DNA of 64,000 bases from Hymenopellis radicata. Taxonomy: Eukaryota; Basidiomycota; Agaricomycetes; Agaricales; Physalacriaceae. This document shows, in pieces, positions 1 through 10,808 of the stretch (positions are counted from its first letter, which is position 1; the number at the start of each line of letters is the position of its first letter). Location of the stretch: assembly GCA_015501595.1 (NCBI GenBank), contig JADNRX010000052.1, positions 1-64,000 on the forward strand. The letters run 5' to 3'. The translations under genes were made by a program, and so were the position numbers. The notes beneath the pieces are model-generated. The model saw nothing but the letters and a program-made list of their open reading frames with translations, was not told the origin of the DNA and ran no database searches.

Positions 1-1294
1 TGGGAGTTCGGGTAATGGGGATGAGGAAGTTGTAGGGGAGGGAGTCGAGGACGAGATTTTGTGTATGGAAGGGACTATTCGATTAAAATGATCGAATGTC
101 AGTGTTAATATGGTATCGAGTTTCTTCACCATAGCCTGTATGTGGCGAACGTTCGTAAAAACAGCTTCCGGACGACCTGTATCATCTAGATCAACGTCTG
201 AAGAGATATCACTGAAGTTATCTCCTTCAAAGTCTGAATCGTCCGAGTCCGAGTCTTCCTCTTGACCAATAAGAGTGTCGAAAGGATCAATCTCAAAGAC
301 TTCCTCAGTCTGCGCCGCCTCGTCTTCGAGTTCCTCCAACTCGACCTGTATCTCAACCTAGAAGACACATTTAGAAATTGAGAAACTCCATTATGGCGTT
401 ACTTACATCTATTTGAACTGCACGGTCGACGATGGTCGATAATATCTTGTCCGACAGTTCGGGGCAATATCCGGAGACTCTTAAGAGATTCCGAATATAC
501 GTGGACTGGGCCGCGACATTCTGTCGTTTATGGGGAAAGTTTCGGGAAAGGAGGGGCATAAGCGTGGACGGTAATGTTGGTACAAGGGTAAGAAGATGGC
601 GCAATAGGTAGTGTAGGCGATCGTACACCAACCCACGCGTTATGGGGACAGACGAGGTTGATGGCTCGATCGCGTCGGGCGGTTCGATGGAGGATTGAAA
701 AGTAAACCCTTGGGAGATCATGCCGAGAACAAGGGAGAGATATTCGGGACGGGCAGATAAAAGCATTCCAATGAGGACAGTGTACGATTTTACAATCGTA
801 GAGTCAAGTATTGTCCAGGGCATCCTGACGAGAGCTTCGACTAGTGAAGAGTGTGTGCGTTCAAGACGCGAAACCACATGCGAGAGCATTTGGATGAACG
901 ACCGGAGTTGGGCAGGAGGTGTACTGCATACGTTCTTGGCATTAAATTGATCGACCAACTCATTAAAGCGTTCGGTGCGGCCCTATAGATGAGCGTAAGC
1001 GTGAATCGAGACGAGTGATCGTGTGACAGACATTAGCTTTCTCCTGCAACGCGCTCGTAACAAACGAGAGATACATCTCATTCCGATACTTTTCGTCCTG
1101 TTTCACGCGTGAATTGGTGGCGATTGGTCTTCGGATGAGCGGGGATGGAGACGGTGATTTCTGGAGTGTTTGTTGCTGCTGTAGGCGGCGAGCGGCGTTC
1201 TCGCCTGGGGCGCCTCCATGTGCCTGCTAGGCTGGAGAGGCCCCGCCTTTGGCGCACGAAGGTTGAATTGGCTGTGGCGGGAATGGGGATCCAT
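1..1294 (-). CDS. RRN3: RRN3/TIF-IA RNA polymerase I initiation factor (3' end outside window)
   Basis: The protein bridges RNA polymerase I to core factor at rDNA promoters in the nucleolus. Seen: RRN3 hallmark stretches including RRPIATNSRVKQDEKY, LSRNFPHKRQ, YIRNLLRVSGYCPEL and TIVDRAVQID, followed by an acidic segment rich in Asp, Glu and Ser. Exons read as below 358, 407-982 and 1032 upward, with 49-nt introns at 358-406 and 983-1031; both junctions restore the family reading (QID-VEIQVE and EKAN-GRTERFNELVDQF). The C-terminal part lies beyond position 1. The 5' end is unresolved: the likely initiator MDPHSRHSQFN at 1294 is one frame off the conserved frame, with no adequate intron between. 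That could be a real frameshift or a base error near the GC-rich run at about 1195-1215. Family assignment is very secure; the start is not. Confidence 0.93.
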
Positions 1295-1645
1295 CCCGCA
1301 CTATGGTGACGGTCAGTGGCCAAAATTGAATCAAAAAGTCGTGATCGGACCCGCAAATTTCGGTTTGCACAGCCACCGTGCCTCGATGTGAGGTTTGTCG
1401 CCGATTTATTGGTTACAATTGACTTGTACTGCTTCATCACCTTTCCATCTGACTTTGTTGAGCAAAAACTGAAATAATTTAGCTCATCGGCCGTGTAGCA
1501 AGTGTCTCTTCTCCGTATCCTCCGTTCCCAAAGAGGAAGGCAAATTTTCAAATTCAATAGATTTTCTGCGATATTACGTAATTTCCAGCTTGCTCAAATA
1601 CACCGACCTTTGGGGTCTGGCCAACATCCCTTTTCTCCCCTTATC

Positions 1646-2174
1646 ATGTCGACGTCGACGTTCTCTGCTGCCCACAGACTCTATGTCAAGTCGCTGTACA
1701 AGCGCATGCTCACCAATGAGCTCAACTGGATCGTCGACAGACGTATTTGGAGGGCAAAGGCCATGGACATTCGTGCAGAATTCGACCGGAACCGGTGCGT
1801 CGCCTTATCATCTCTTGACTTGCTCTCATCGTCGTGAACAGTAATGTACACGATCCACGCGCGCTCGCTGTCATTCTGGAGCGGGCAGAGGCCAAGCTGG
1901 CGCAAGACAAGCACCCCGATCCCTACATTCGTGAGTCGACCGACTTCTCACTCGATTCATGCTAATTTTACTCTGCAGCCCCAATGATGGCGAATGGCAC
2001 CAAGTGGTACGTGATATTTTCGCGACAAACCCCCTTCTTAGCTGACATATTTCACAGGGAACGCAACACTCCCGTATGTCTCCGTTGTCCGTTGATTCAT
2101 CATCTCACCATCTTTGCAGCCTTTTCATGGGTCCTCTATATGACCACGAAGCCCATGCAGCGGAAGCGCACTAG
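1646..2174 (+). CDS. NDUFB9-like LYR-motif subunit of mitochondrial complex I (B22)
   Basis: This is an accessory subunit of NADH:ubiquinone oxidoreductase in the mitochondrial inner membrane. Seen: an N-terminus with the LYR signature (AAHRLYVKSLYKRML), a WRAKAMDIRAEFDRNR helix, then VHDPRALAVILERAEAKL and KHPDPYIPPM. Exons are 1646-1794, 1842-1930, 1979-2006, 2058-2073 and 2120 onward, with introns of about 47-50 nt. After the last intron the spliced frame stops at 2143. The conserved family tail (MGPLYDHEAHAAEAH, ending at 2174) is one base out of frame. Either a base is wrong or missing near 2070-2120, or this allele has a truncated C-terminus. The family call rests on the whole N-terminal two thirds. 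Confidence 0.85.
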
Positions 2175-2728
2175 ATAAACTCCTCGCTTTCGGGCAGAGA
2201 CCGACATCCTTCAACGGGCGACAAAATACCTTGAAATCCCTTCCTTCATTCCGCGCAGAGCACGCTGTAATTATTAGGGTGTATCACCATCGAGTTGATG
2301 TGAATACAATGTATATTTCACATGCTTCAATCGAATGCTTGTTGCGCCCCCGAGATCTAGACTGACTTGTGGTGATTAGTGCTCCTTCTCGCGCCATTCC
2401 TGTCATTATCCGATAACATCTTGACTCACAATAACAGGTCTAGACGGCTACTAGGCATCGATACTGCAATCCACCTCGCATCTTTCGAAATAACTGCTGA
2501 GCACGCCATTTGATAAGAAAGCACCACTATCCTACACGGTCTTTTAGACATCGCCACTCGATACCGCAAAATACTTGTGGCATTCGACTCAGCATTCTAT
2601 TAACAGCATCCTCCCCATTCCTTTCCATTCAAGATTACACTGGGGATGCCGTATTACGGGCTTCAAACATTCTCGTCCTTCCCTCTTTCACCCTGAACCC
2701 AAAACGAATATTCTACATGAACACCCAA
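2175..2728. other. intergenic spacer with no recognisable gene
   Basis: AT-richer sequence downstream of the complex I gene. Short open frames occur on the plus strand but have no family features, no coherent splice pattern and no codon bias that I can support. It probably holds the 3' UTRs and terminators of the flanking genes. Confidence 0.5.
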
Positions 2729-2983
2729 CTACGCTCTCGACTTCCTCTTCTTCGGTGGCGGCTTTTTTGAATTAATCATGCCTTCCGCGACAATGGGCAC
2801 AACCGGAAGCGGGAATGGGTACTCCGAGTCTGGCCGATGTTGGACCCACTCCTCTGTGTCTGCTGCCTCTGGATCGGCGTTCTCTGTGGCTGGTAGGGGT
2901 TCTGGAGTGGACGCCCGGATATTAGACGTGGGTGGTTGGGCAGCGCTTATCACGATCATGCAAGTGAGTGAGTGAGTGATTGC
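2729..2983 (-). CDS. small hypothetical protein with a basic C-terminal tail
   Basis: An open frame whose C-terminal part is proline-, alanine- and glutamate-rich, ending in KKPPPKKRKSRA, which looks like a monopartite nuclear localisation signal. The frame stays open to 3100, but the upstream part looks like unspliced non-coding sequence, so I start at the internal Met near 2962 or via an unseen upstream exon. No domain recognised. It lies between the 3' end of the complex I gene and the 3' end of the GH71 gene. It could be spurious. Confidence 0.3.
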   Translation of the reverse strand, partial: AITHSLTCMIVISAAQPPTSNIRASTPEPLPATENADPEAADTEEWVQHRPDSEYPFPLPVVPIVAEGMINSKKPPPKKRKSRA

Positions 2984-3236
2984 AGTCACGTGGCATGGTA
3001 CGCGAAGAGTCCCAGAAAAGACAAAGACCACTGCTCTCATCCCCATACGGATCTCGCAGTCCAGGCTGTTTGGCACCGGGTTCCACTCGCTGCAGTACAT
3101 CTATTACAACAACAATAAACGACTCTAGAACTACAGCGACCCGCGTGTAGATAACTGTCTAACCCTCTACTAAATCACCAGGAAATATAGGACGGTTCAA
3201 CCAAAAAAAAAGAAGAGATGCTCTAAATCTCAGAGG

Positions 3237-6200
3237 TTATCGAATCAACAGCCCCCATAAGGTGCGATACGAAGGGGAGGCGTCTCGGCGCGTAAGCGCT
3301 GTGCCAGGTGCGGTGTAGATATTCGCTCGCCAACTGTCGCCGCACTTCTCTTTGTCAGCGCTGCCTAAATATAATCGATGAGCACCACATCCAGGCTCGA
3401 AAGCACGGAAAAAGGCGAACCTTCACAAGGCATATTACACTGCGAAGAATCAATGGCAGTCCCCGCCCCGCCCGTCTTGTACATGACATTGCCGCACATG
3501 CACTGCCTGCTATATTCCGTAGCCGCCATGGTATACTTGTTGTCGATGCAGTACTGGATGCACGATTCGGTCGTCGTTCCGGCATGTCCTTGTAAGCGCT
3601 CCGGAGAAGGCGGTCGTTGCTATCAGTATAGCAGCCACGGCTGGTCCACTAAGAAATAAAAGTGAGCATGACGCATTGTTGAAAGATAACAGAAAAACGA
3701 ACACTGCTTGGAACAGAAGACGCGCTCTTTGAGTACACGTTCAAGTGCCATACTCCTCCGCATTTCTTGCTCGAGTCGCCATTGCAGGATGTTTGGCAAT
3801 AGCTTGCATCCTGGACGGCACCTCCGCCAGTAAGCGAATTAGAACAGTAGCATTCCGTTCTGTAACGTGATGAGCGAGTGACGAACGTCTTTTGAAAGGG
3901 TTACGGACCCGTATTCGGTGCCAGCATACGCATAGTCTTTGCAAAGGTTTTGGCAAATAGCTGGCGTCATGCCCGCTTGGTTAAAGCTCGCACCAGAGAG
4001 CACCCGAGTGACAGTATCGGCGACACAACCATAGTCAGACCAGGTGCTCGTGGGCGTTGGAGTGGTTGTAGTGTTGTAGTGGTTGTGGCGGTAGCCGTCT
4101 TCGCATACACATTGAGAACCCAGCTAGCACCACACATCTTGGACTTGTCCCCGTCGCATGGCGCGTGGCAAGCGCTTGAGTCAATCATCTGTCCAGTCGC
4201 ACCGTTGTTCGTCAGAGAATTCCCGCAATAACCTGCGCATTATTAGATGAGATACAGATATTGGTGGGAGATGCCCACATTCATCGCTAGGACCAAGGTC
4301 AGCCAACGTGCGAGAAAAGACGAGTCGGCGGCTTACTAGTACTCCAAGCCGGCATATTGGTAGTCGGCGCAGAAAGCCATGCAACGGTCTGGGGTCATGT
4401 CAGAACTCGTGTAACTGATTCCCGTGAGTGCGCGCCGGCTTCCGGTTGTTCCATCGTTCATACAACCGAGGGCTTGCCAACCAGAGGAGGTGGGGGCGGA
4501 GCTACTGGTCGTGGACGTAGTAGTGGGTGTTGTGGATGGGCTAGCCGGAGCTCCTGCTGTATGAGAGTCAGTGACGGAGGAGGGGAGATAACTATGATCG
4601 AACGTACTTGCGGCCGACGCGTAGACGTTGTAATTATCTAGAGGAGGGGTCAGGTTCTGGGGACAGATGTACAGGAAGCTAGCCCACATTTATCAGTCGA
4701 GTAGCTGTACGTGAAGTCTGAAGGACTCTGATAAATGACAGTCTGTCCAGACCGAACCATCTGAACCATCATTTGCCCAGGTTGAAGGCCAATCTTGAGC
4801 TTGGTAATGCCGGATCCAACTTGGAAATCTTGACGATAGCTTCCAATTCCGAGCGTAACAGTGGCCGGTGAAGTCGCGAACACGACTGCCCACATGTATT
4901 CCTGTTCAAAGTAAGAGGAGCTCATACCCTCAAATAGTCGATTGAGCTTACCGTAGTCCAATCCCAGCCGTCAGGCTTCGCCAGAGAGTCGGAAGAGGCC
5001 GTTGCCCAGAACGCATGGGGCGAGCCCAGTAATAGATGACATCTTGCTATACAAGTCTGTTAGGAAGCGGCGGGTCTTGACTCTAGGTTGCACCTACAGT
5101 AATGGCGGGATAGCTGCCAGTCTTAAATGCGGTGATATAGTACTGAGAGAGATCGAAGAAAGCCGTGTGCGGAAAATTTTCCGCCCAATACGTTCCTTTG
5201 GACAACGAGTGTCAGCGGCAATGGCAAGTGAAAACGTGCAGAGTACTCACCGTCAGGCTGTTCGCCGCCAAATGGTCCGAAACTGAGCGCTTGTTAATGA
5301 AACCTTCTTGGAGCAAATCAATGATACCGACTAATCAGATTCGCCCCAGTCGTTCCTGCGATACAGCGATGAGCGAAGCGCGCGCAAAACATGATGATGC
5401 GCTTACCATGTCACCATCTCCACGAAGGTAAGCTGATCACGCATAGCGATCAACTGCTCCCAGCGTGTTACAATGAGCCAATCATCGCCGCGTTGGTAGA
5501 AATTCTTATTCGTCCAAGAATAGTGAGTACTGGCAGAGGGCATCAGCGTATTCAACACAGATACATGTAACCGACAGCGATACGTACTACATCCACATGC
5601 TGACCGTCGTCGCGAAGCGGTTGCCCAATTGGCTTATATCTTGGAATCCATAAGGAACTGATAGGTTGAAATGCTGCGCGACAGCTTACAGTACTGGTCA
5701 TCTGCCGTCTAAGGGAACGAAAAAAATCAGCGAAATGTGTATGGCACTTCCAGAACGAGAATCGTACATCTTTGTCGGTGTTCCCCTGCGGCCATGCACA
5801 GCCCCAACTGGAGAGTTGAATTCAGAAGCTACACGTGAAATACACCGTGTTAGACTCACCAGAGCCACGAATCCAGGAAAGAGTACTCTGAAGTGAAGAG
5901 ACCTTCGAGGCCCCACATAAAAGGCATCAAGTACGCGTTGGTCTCCGACTTCATCCTCTGCCATTCGCCCGAACTCATACAGCTTCCCGCATAACTGGAG
6001 AGCATCGGGCGTCCGTTGTAATAGAATTGAGACGAATACCCTTTAAACTGGTTGAAGAGAGCAATGGACGCGCTGGCGCTACTGCAGTCGAAGGCGGTAT
6101 AGTCGAACGAGATGAACATTTTCATGTTGGTCTCCGAAGCAGCTTCGTATGCCATCTGGATTTGGTTGGGTTGCCACGAATCGCTACCGATGTTTAAGGC

Positions 6201-6692
6201 AATGGCATCTCTGTGAGCTTGTCAGACGGCTCATGAGAGTAAGTATGAGATACTACATACACGCCTTTCGCACCGATCTGGGCAATATCGGCTCTCCAGG
6301 TGTCCTTGGTATATGGGTATCTATTTCTTGTGCATCAGCGACATTCCATAAAGAGAACGCATTAAACGTACGTGTCTGTTCATAGTTGAGTCAAGACTAA
6401 GATTTAGCTCATCCGATAAAACCCAGGACTTACTGCCAAGAATCTTCGATCGCGTTAGAAAGAGCTAAAGGTAAGGATCACGTCAACGTACATGGTGCAT
6501 GAAGACGTATTTTGTGTTATCGCGCTTTCCAACATCGGCTTCCGCAGGGGAGTCATTCGTTGAGGAGACCGCCAACTTGGCGCGCTTGTGGTGGAAAACA
6601 TTGTGCAGTGAACGCTGCTCGAGCCGTGCGACTGCAGAAGAGATGGAAAGAGCGAGGATAGGAAATAGTAAACTGAGCTGAGCTGCGCGCAT
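3237..6692 (-). CDS. secreted GH71 alpha-1,3-glucanase with C-terminal WSC modules
   Basis: GH71 enzymes hydrolyse alpha-1,3-glucan (mutan) of fungal cell walls. The ATG at 6692 opens a signal peptide (MRAAQLSLLFPILALSISS). After it come the GH71 landmarks: MHH-ILGNTYPYTKDTW, VDAIALNIGSDSWQPNQIQ, KMFISFDYTAFDC, a WGLEGLF segment, and YYITAFKTGSYPAITVD followed by YWARPH. A beta-rich region follows, then at least two, probably three, Cys-rich WSC domains (for example WQALGCMNDGTTGSRRALTG..MTPDRCMAFC, and a last one ending KEKCGDSWRANIYTAP). Ser/Thr-rich linkers separate them. The stop is at 3237. WSC domains are thought to bind wall polysaccharide. The gene has many short introns; exons 2 and 3 appear to be only 10 nt (6434-6443) and 4 nt (6372-6375). 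A TATA-like TATATA lies near 6784-6790 on the minus strand. Confidence 0.9.
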
Positions 6693-7263
6693 GGCGAAAA
6701 GAATGTGAGAGGGTGCTGAGCCCTGTAAGGAGCGGAATGGATGGAACGAAAATAGAAAAACTGTACCGTTCCTTGCTGTCCGAATATATACGGGATCCTC
6801 TGCGTCGATATCTCGCATAGAGTAAGCCCCTGTTCCAGCAAGGGCAACGCATAGGCAACCCGGACGTTGACTATCCTTTGATCGAAGGCGCGGTATCCAG
6901 AGACGGAACAGGCTTTACGTTGAAGGAAGGTGTAGTAAGGCGGAGAGCTTAGAGATACGTTGCGATGTGAACTCGAAGAGCGGCCATAGCAATAGCATTG
7001 AGGGAGTAATGGAGGTCTACATTGACGATGAACACGACCGCGCGTCCATACCAGGCACCTTGAGCTTTTTTAAGGTACGCCACAGATCGCACATAAGTAA
7101 AGGGGTTTGACATGAATGAAGACAGCCTCGATCCGCTGTTTCCGGTCCCAACCGATAAGAAATGGTAGCAAAAATGGTGGAGGAAATGGTGGTGGAATGA
7201 GAGTTGATCAGCTTTCGAAACAAACATGCTCAAAGCAAAACGTGTGTGGTCTCACATAACCAA
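6693..7263. other. upstream region of GH71 gene, no further gene seen
   Basis: Contains the putative minus-strand TATA element about 95 bp upstream of the GH71 start and otherwise unremarkable sequence up to the retrotransposon boundary. Open frames here show no family similarity and are judged non-coding. Confidence 0.5.
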
Positions 7264-7269
7264 AGATTC

Positions 7270-7462
7270 TGACGCGCAAATGCTCAAGGCCCGAGGAACG
7301 AGGGTCTCAGAGCCTTTGCCAGGCCAAGTCTAAGGGCAGAGTGCCGTCTCGATCGTGTAGACAGACATGTATTACTATTTAGGTATACATGTCTTTTTGG
7401 GGACGCCCGATTAGGAAATCGCGCGTCCTGCTCACTCCCCCCATCGTCGCTCGCATTTTCTC
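7270..7462 (+). repeat. A1 copy of the split direct repeat
   Basis: 193 bp, read as identical to 12774-12966. It precedes the gag start at 7505 and probably holds the promoter and transcript start of the element. It contains the inverted pair ACATGTATTACT..AGGTATACATGT around 7366-7392, able to form a small hairpin. Confidence 0.9.
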
Positions 7463-7504
7463 GCGCCCTCGCATCCCTGCCCATCCCAAATTCAGACACC
7501 AAGC

Positions 7505-8908
7505 ATGACCGGCATCCGCTACCCTCAGGGAGAGACGGTCCATGTCCCGAAACCGACCGTTCGCCCAGAAAAAACGAGAGACGCCAACGATGGCTGGCAA
7601 CAGCTGGCGATGGAGCTCCGACGCGCTGTCAATAAGATCGCAGCGGGCAAGAACTTGCAGAAGCTTTGGATATGGAAGGAAAACAACAGACGGGCTGCAG
7701 AGCACGCTGCCCGCGCTACGCAAGCGTCTTCCTCATCCACTCCCGCTGAAAACCTTCATTTCTCACCGCTCTCCTCCCTAGAATCACTTTTGTCGACGGT
7801 GCAGACGCACGGCCACCCATCAGAGGAGCCGACACGCTCGACGCCGTCAGCTAGAGATTTTGTTACAGCTTTTACAGACTTCTCCCCAAACTCTCTCAAG
7901 ACCGTCGCCAATTTCTTTTCAGGCGTCACGGGAACCAAGAGAGCGACTCCCGACACTGCGCCTGAGTCCCCTACCTCGGCGGCGGCGCGTCGCAGGAAGC
8001 TGAACTCTACAGCCAGGGAAGAAGTCCGCGAGCCAGGCGCGCTCTACCTCCCCAAAGACATCCACCCAGAGATCATGCGTCTCGCAGACGCGAAGGCGTA
8101 CGTCCCCCTCCATTTATTCACCACTGCTGCTCGCCGGGTTCTCTTCCACTCAGGTAATCTGCCTATGACAGATGACAAGAAAGGCTCCCTGCTGGACACT
8201 TCAGCCGCTGTCTTTGGGACGCCCGAGGAGCAGATGTCCGAGGCAGAGTGGCGCGACGCCGTCCCCTTCTACTCTGAGTTCATCGCACAGACGGGTGACG
8301 TCGACTGGTCTGAGCGCTGGCTGGAGCACTTCGCTTTCTTTATGACGACCTGCGACATGTCGGAGGACAATTGGATTCCCCACCGCAACGCAGAACTCAC
8401 TCTCCGCAGATCCTATCGCATTAATCCCTTCACCTTCACTCGAGAGCTGTACGCTGAGGAGGTCCGCGTGCAGAAGGAGAAGATTCGCGAGGAGAAAGAG
8501 AAGCTTCGCGATGAGAAGGAAAAAGCGTGGCAGAAGAGGATGGAGGAAATGTCGAAGAAGTCGGTCCCTCGTGCTCCCTCCTCGGGTCCTTCGGGACCCC
8601 CGTCTTCCTTTCGGGCTGGCGACCCATCCAGAGATATATGCCTCATCTGTGGGCGGAAAGGCCACCGGATCTCGAACTGCACGAACTCGACGTTCGAGAA
8701 CGGTAAAGCAACCCTCTGCATCCTCGTCGAGGGACGATATCTCCAGGCGCGAGACGGTCGCCGCATCTGCTCAGGCTGGAACATCGTCGGTAGCGGAGGA
8801 AAGAAACCATGCCGCCATCCCGCTACCGTTCTCCACCTCTGTTCCTTCTGCCTCTCAGCCGACCACCACTCGTTCGCCTTCCGCTGTTTGTCTCGCCCCT
8901 CAGATTGA
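7505..8908 (+). CDS. retrotransposon Gag-like protein with zinc knuckle
   Basis: 467 residues, first gene of the DIRS-order element. Residues about 310-335 form a charged helix rich in Glu, Lys and Arg (a likely coiled coil). The C-terminus has a CCHC knuckle, CLICGRKGHRISNC (C-x2-C-x4-H-x4-C), and further Cys/His pairs ending CSFCLSADHH, as in Gag proteins of this order. It would package element RNA. The frame is fully open. Its end overlaps the RT frame, which runs in +1 relative to gag, so RT may need frameshifting, reinitiation or its own start. Confidence 0.85.
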   Translation: MTGIRYPQGETVHVPKPTVRPEKTRDANDGWQQLAMELRRAVNKIAAGKNLQKLWIWKENNRRAAEHAARATQASSSSTPAENLHFSPLSSLESLLSTVQTHGHPSEEPTRSTPSARDFVTAFTDFSPNSLKTVANFFSGVTGTKRATPDTAPESPTSAAARRRKLNSTAREEVREPGALYLPKDIHPEIMRLADAKAYVPLHLFTTAARRVLFHSGNLPMTDDKKGSLLDTSAAVFGTPEEQMSEAEWRDAVPFYSEFIAQTGDVDWSERWLEHFAFFMTTCDMSEDNWIPHRNAELTLRRSYRINPFTFTRELYAEEVRVQKEKIREEKEKLRDEKEKAWQKRMEEMSKKSVPRAPSSGPSGPPSSFRAGDPSRDICLICGRKGHRISNCTNSTFENGKATLCILVEGRYLQARDGRRICSGWNIVGSGGKKPCRHPATVLHLCSFCLSADHHSFAFRCLSRPSD

Positions 8909-10808
8909 TCCCCCTCCTCCAACAACCATCCCGTTCGTGTCCTCTGCTCCAGAAATTAGAAATCGAATCATCACCCCTTACGACGCCACTGCTTTCGAAA
9001 CTGCCTTAGAAGACTGCAATCTCACTTCAGAACATCCTGATCTCGTCTACAAACTTCGCCATGGCTTCCCAATGGGCAATTTCCCAGATCTCCAAGAATC
9101 CGTCATATTCGACAATTACACTTCCGATTCATCACATATTTCCTTCATCGACAACTATCTGGACGAGGAGTGTGATGCCGGCCGGATGTCGGGGCCTTAC
9201 ACGCGTGAAGAGGTGGAAGGTATCTTGGGTCCCTTTCAATGCTCCCCCATCTCGGTAGACGTTCAGGAGCAGGGTCCGAGCCTAGATCCCAAACTACGAG
9301 CAGTTCGCAACTACTCAAAGTCGGACGAAACCCATCCGTCTACCAATGATTACATTGATACCTCTCTTTTTCCCACTCGCTTCGGATCTGCTAATGACGT
9401 TGCAGAAATTGTGAGTCCTTCCTCCTTTTCCCATTTCCAGCGCAGCCTGTGGCTCGCTTCTCGTTCTCGCCTGGCGTGTCACATTTTGTGAGCACCAGTA
9501 TTCTCGATTGAGTTGCCGGTGGTGCTCATCATTTCCCTTGGCACTCGCCATCTCTCTCGTTATCATCAGTTGCTCGCGACCGTTTCTAACGTGTCCTTTC
9601 CCCGCTCTCAGATCTCGTCTGCTCCTCCTGGCACTCAAGCTATGACTCTGGACATTGCAAAATTCCATCGTACTTGTCCTATGCTCCCGGAACACAAACG
9701 TTTCTTCGTCGTGCGTGGTTCCAAAGGTTTCTATATCGACCATTGCTGCCCCTTCGGTGCGCGCTCTTCAGAGAGTAATGCGGGTTCTATCGCCAATGGG
9801 GCGATGGATATCTGGAAAGCGCGAGAGGTCAAACCCTCCGTCAAGTGGGTCGATGATCTCGACGTCTTCCGTACTCCCATTGGCGTCGATCTTGATGGCG
9901 CGTTCATATACCTCTACGACATGGCTGCTGCCAAGGCCATTATCGCTGCTCTCTGCATTCCATGGCACCCTGACAAGTGGTCAGATTTCGCCGCAATCTT
10001 CGTCTACATTGGCTTTAAATGGGACATTGAGCGGCGCCTTGTCTCTCTTCCTGATGAGAAGAGGCTCAAATATCTCTTCCGAGTTCAACGCTTCGTTGAC
10101 TCCTTCTCCTACTCACCCGCTCCCAAAACTCCCGTTCTGGAGCTGCAGGGCACCCTGGTGCATATCTGCTTCATCTATCAAACAGGCCGTTCTCGTCTCC
10201 CTCGCCTCTTCCAGCTAACTTCCTCCTTTGTGAACGCACGTCCAGGCGCTCGCAAATATCTCACACACGCTCTCCTCGCAGATCTCCGTTGGTGGGAAGA
10301 ACAACTGCAAATCACGGACTTCTCTCGTTCTCTATCCCCTCCTCCTCCACGATTGCGATTGGAGATCTATGTCGACGCCTCCACAGAGTGCGGCATCGGT
10401 ATCGTCATTGATGACTTTTGGGATGCATGGTTCCTCCTTCCCCACTGGAGATCCCGCGAGCGTCACATCGGCTGGTTGGAAGCCCTCGCTGTTGAGCTGG
10501 TCGTCTACGCTCTCATTGCACGTGGCGTTCGAGATGCCTCAGTCCTCGTCCACTCGGACAACCAAGGAGTTATCGGCGCTTTTGGCAAGGGCCGAAGCCG
10601 CAACATCTTGATCAACCTCTGCGTCCAACGCGCCATAACGGCGCTCGGCGAGCACAACATTCATCTTTCGCTTGTTTACATTAAATCAGCTCAGAACCCA
10701 GCTGACCCCATCTCGCGTGGAGATGTGGGCAGCAGGCGAACTCAACTGATTCAATCATCAACTCCGCTCCCTTCGGAGCTATTCCCCTACATAGCTCGCT
10801 ATGTTTAG
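8511..10808 (+). CDS. retrotransposon reverse transcriptase/RNase H
   Basis: Polymerase gene of the DIRS-order element. The N-terminal RT part (YDATAFETALEDCNL, RHGFPMGNFP, AGRMSGPYTREEVEGILG, FPTRFGSANDVAEI) lies in the frame open from 8511. The second part (SSAPPGTQAMTLDIAKFHRT, then the catalytic VDD box in VKWVDDLDVF) lies in a frame open to 10808. Removing 9411-9611 (GTGAGT..CTCAG, 201 nt) joins them in phase. RNase H follows with its acidic set: D in YVDAST, E in WLEALAVE, D in VHSDNQGVIGA and D in NPADPISR. The true start is unknown, because 8511-8908 overlaps gag. The stop overlaps the start of the recombinase gene. Confidence 0.85.

Noticed and set aside
1103..1294. A separate 63-residue gene at the RRN3 5' end
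   Set aside because: Its first residues look like the RRN3 N-terminus and the rest is out-of-frame RRN3 sequence.
3950..5431. Plus-strand open frames across the GH71 gene
   Set aside because: The minus strand encodes recognisable GH71 and WSC domains; these are shadows.
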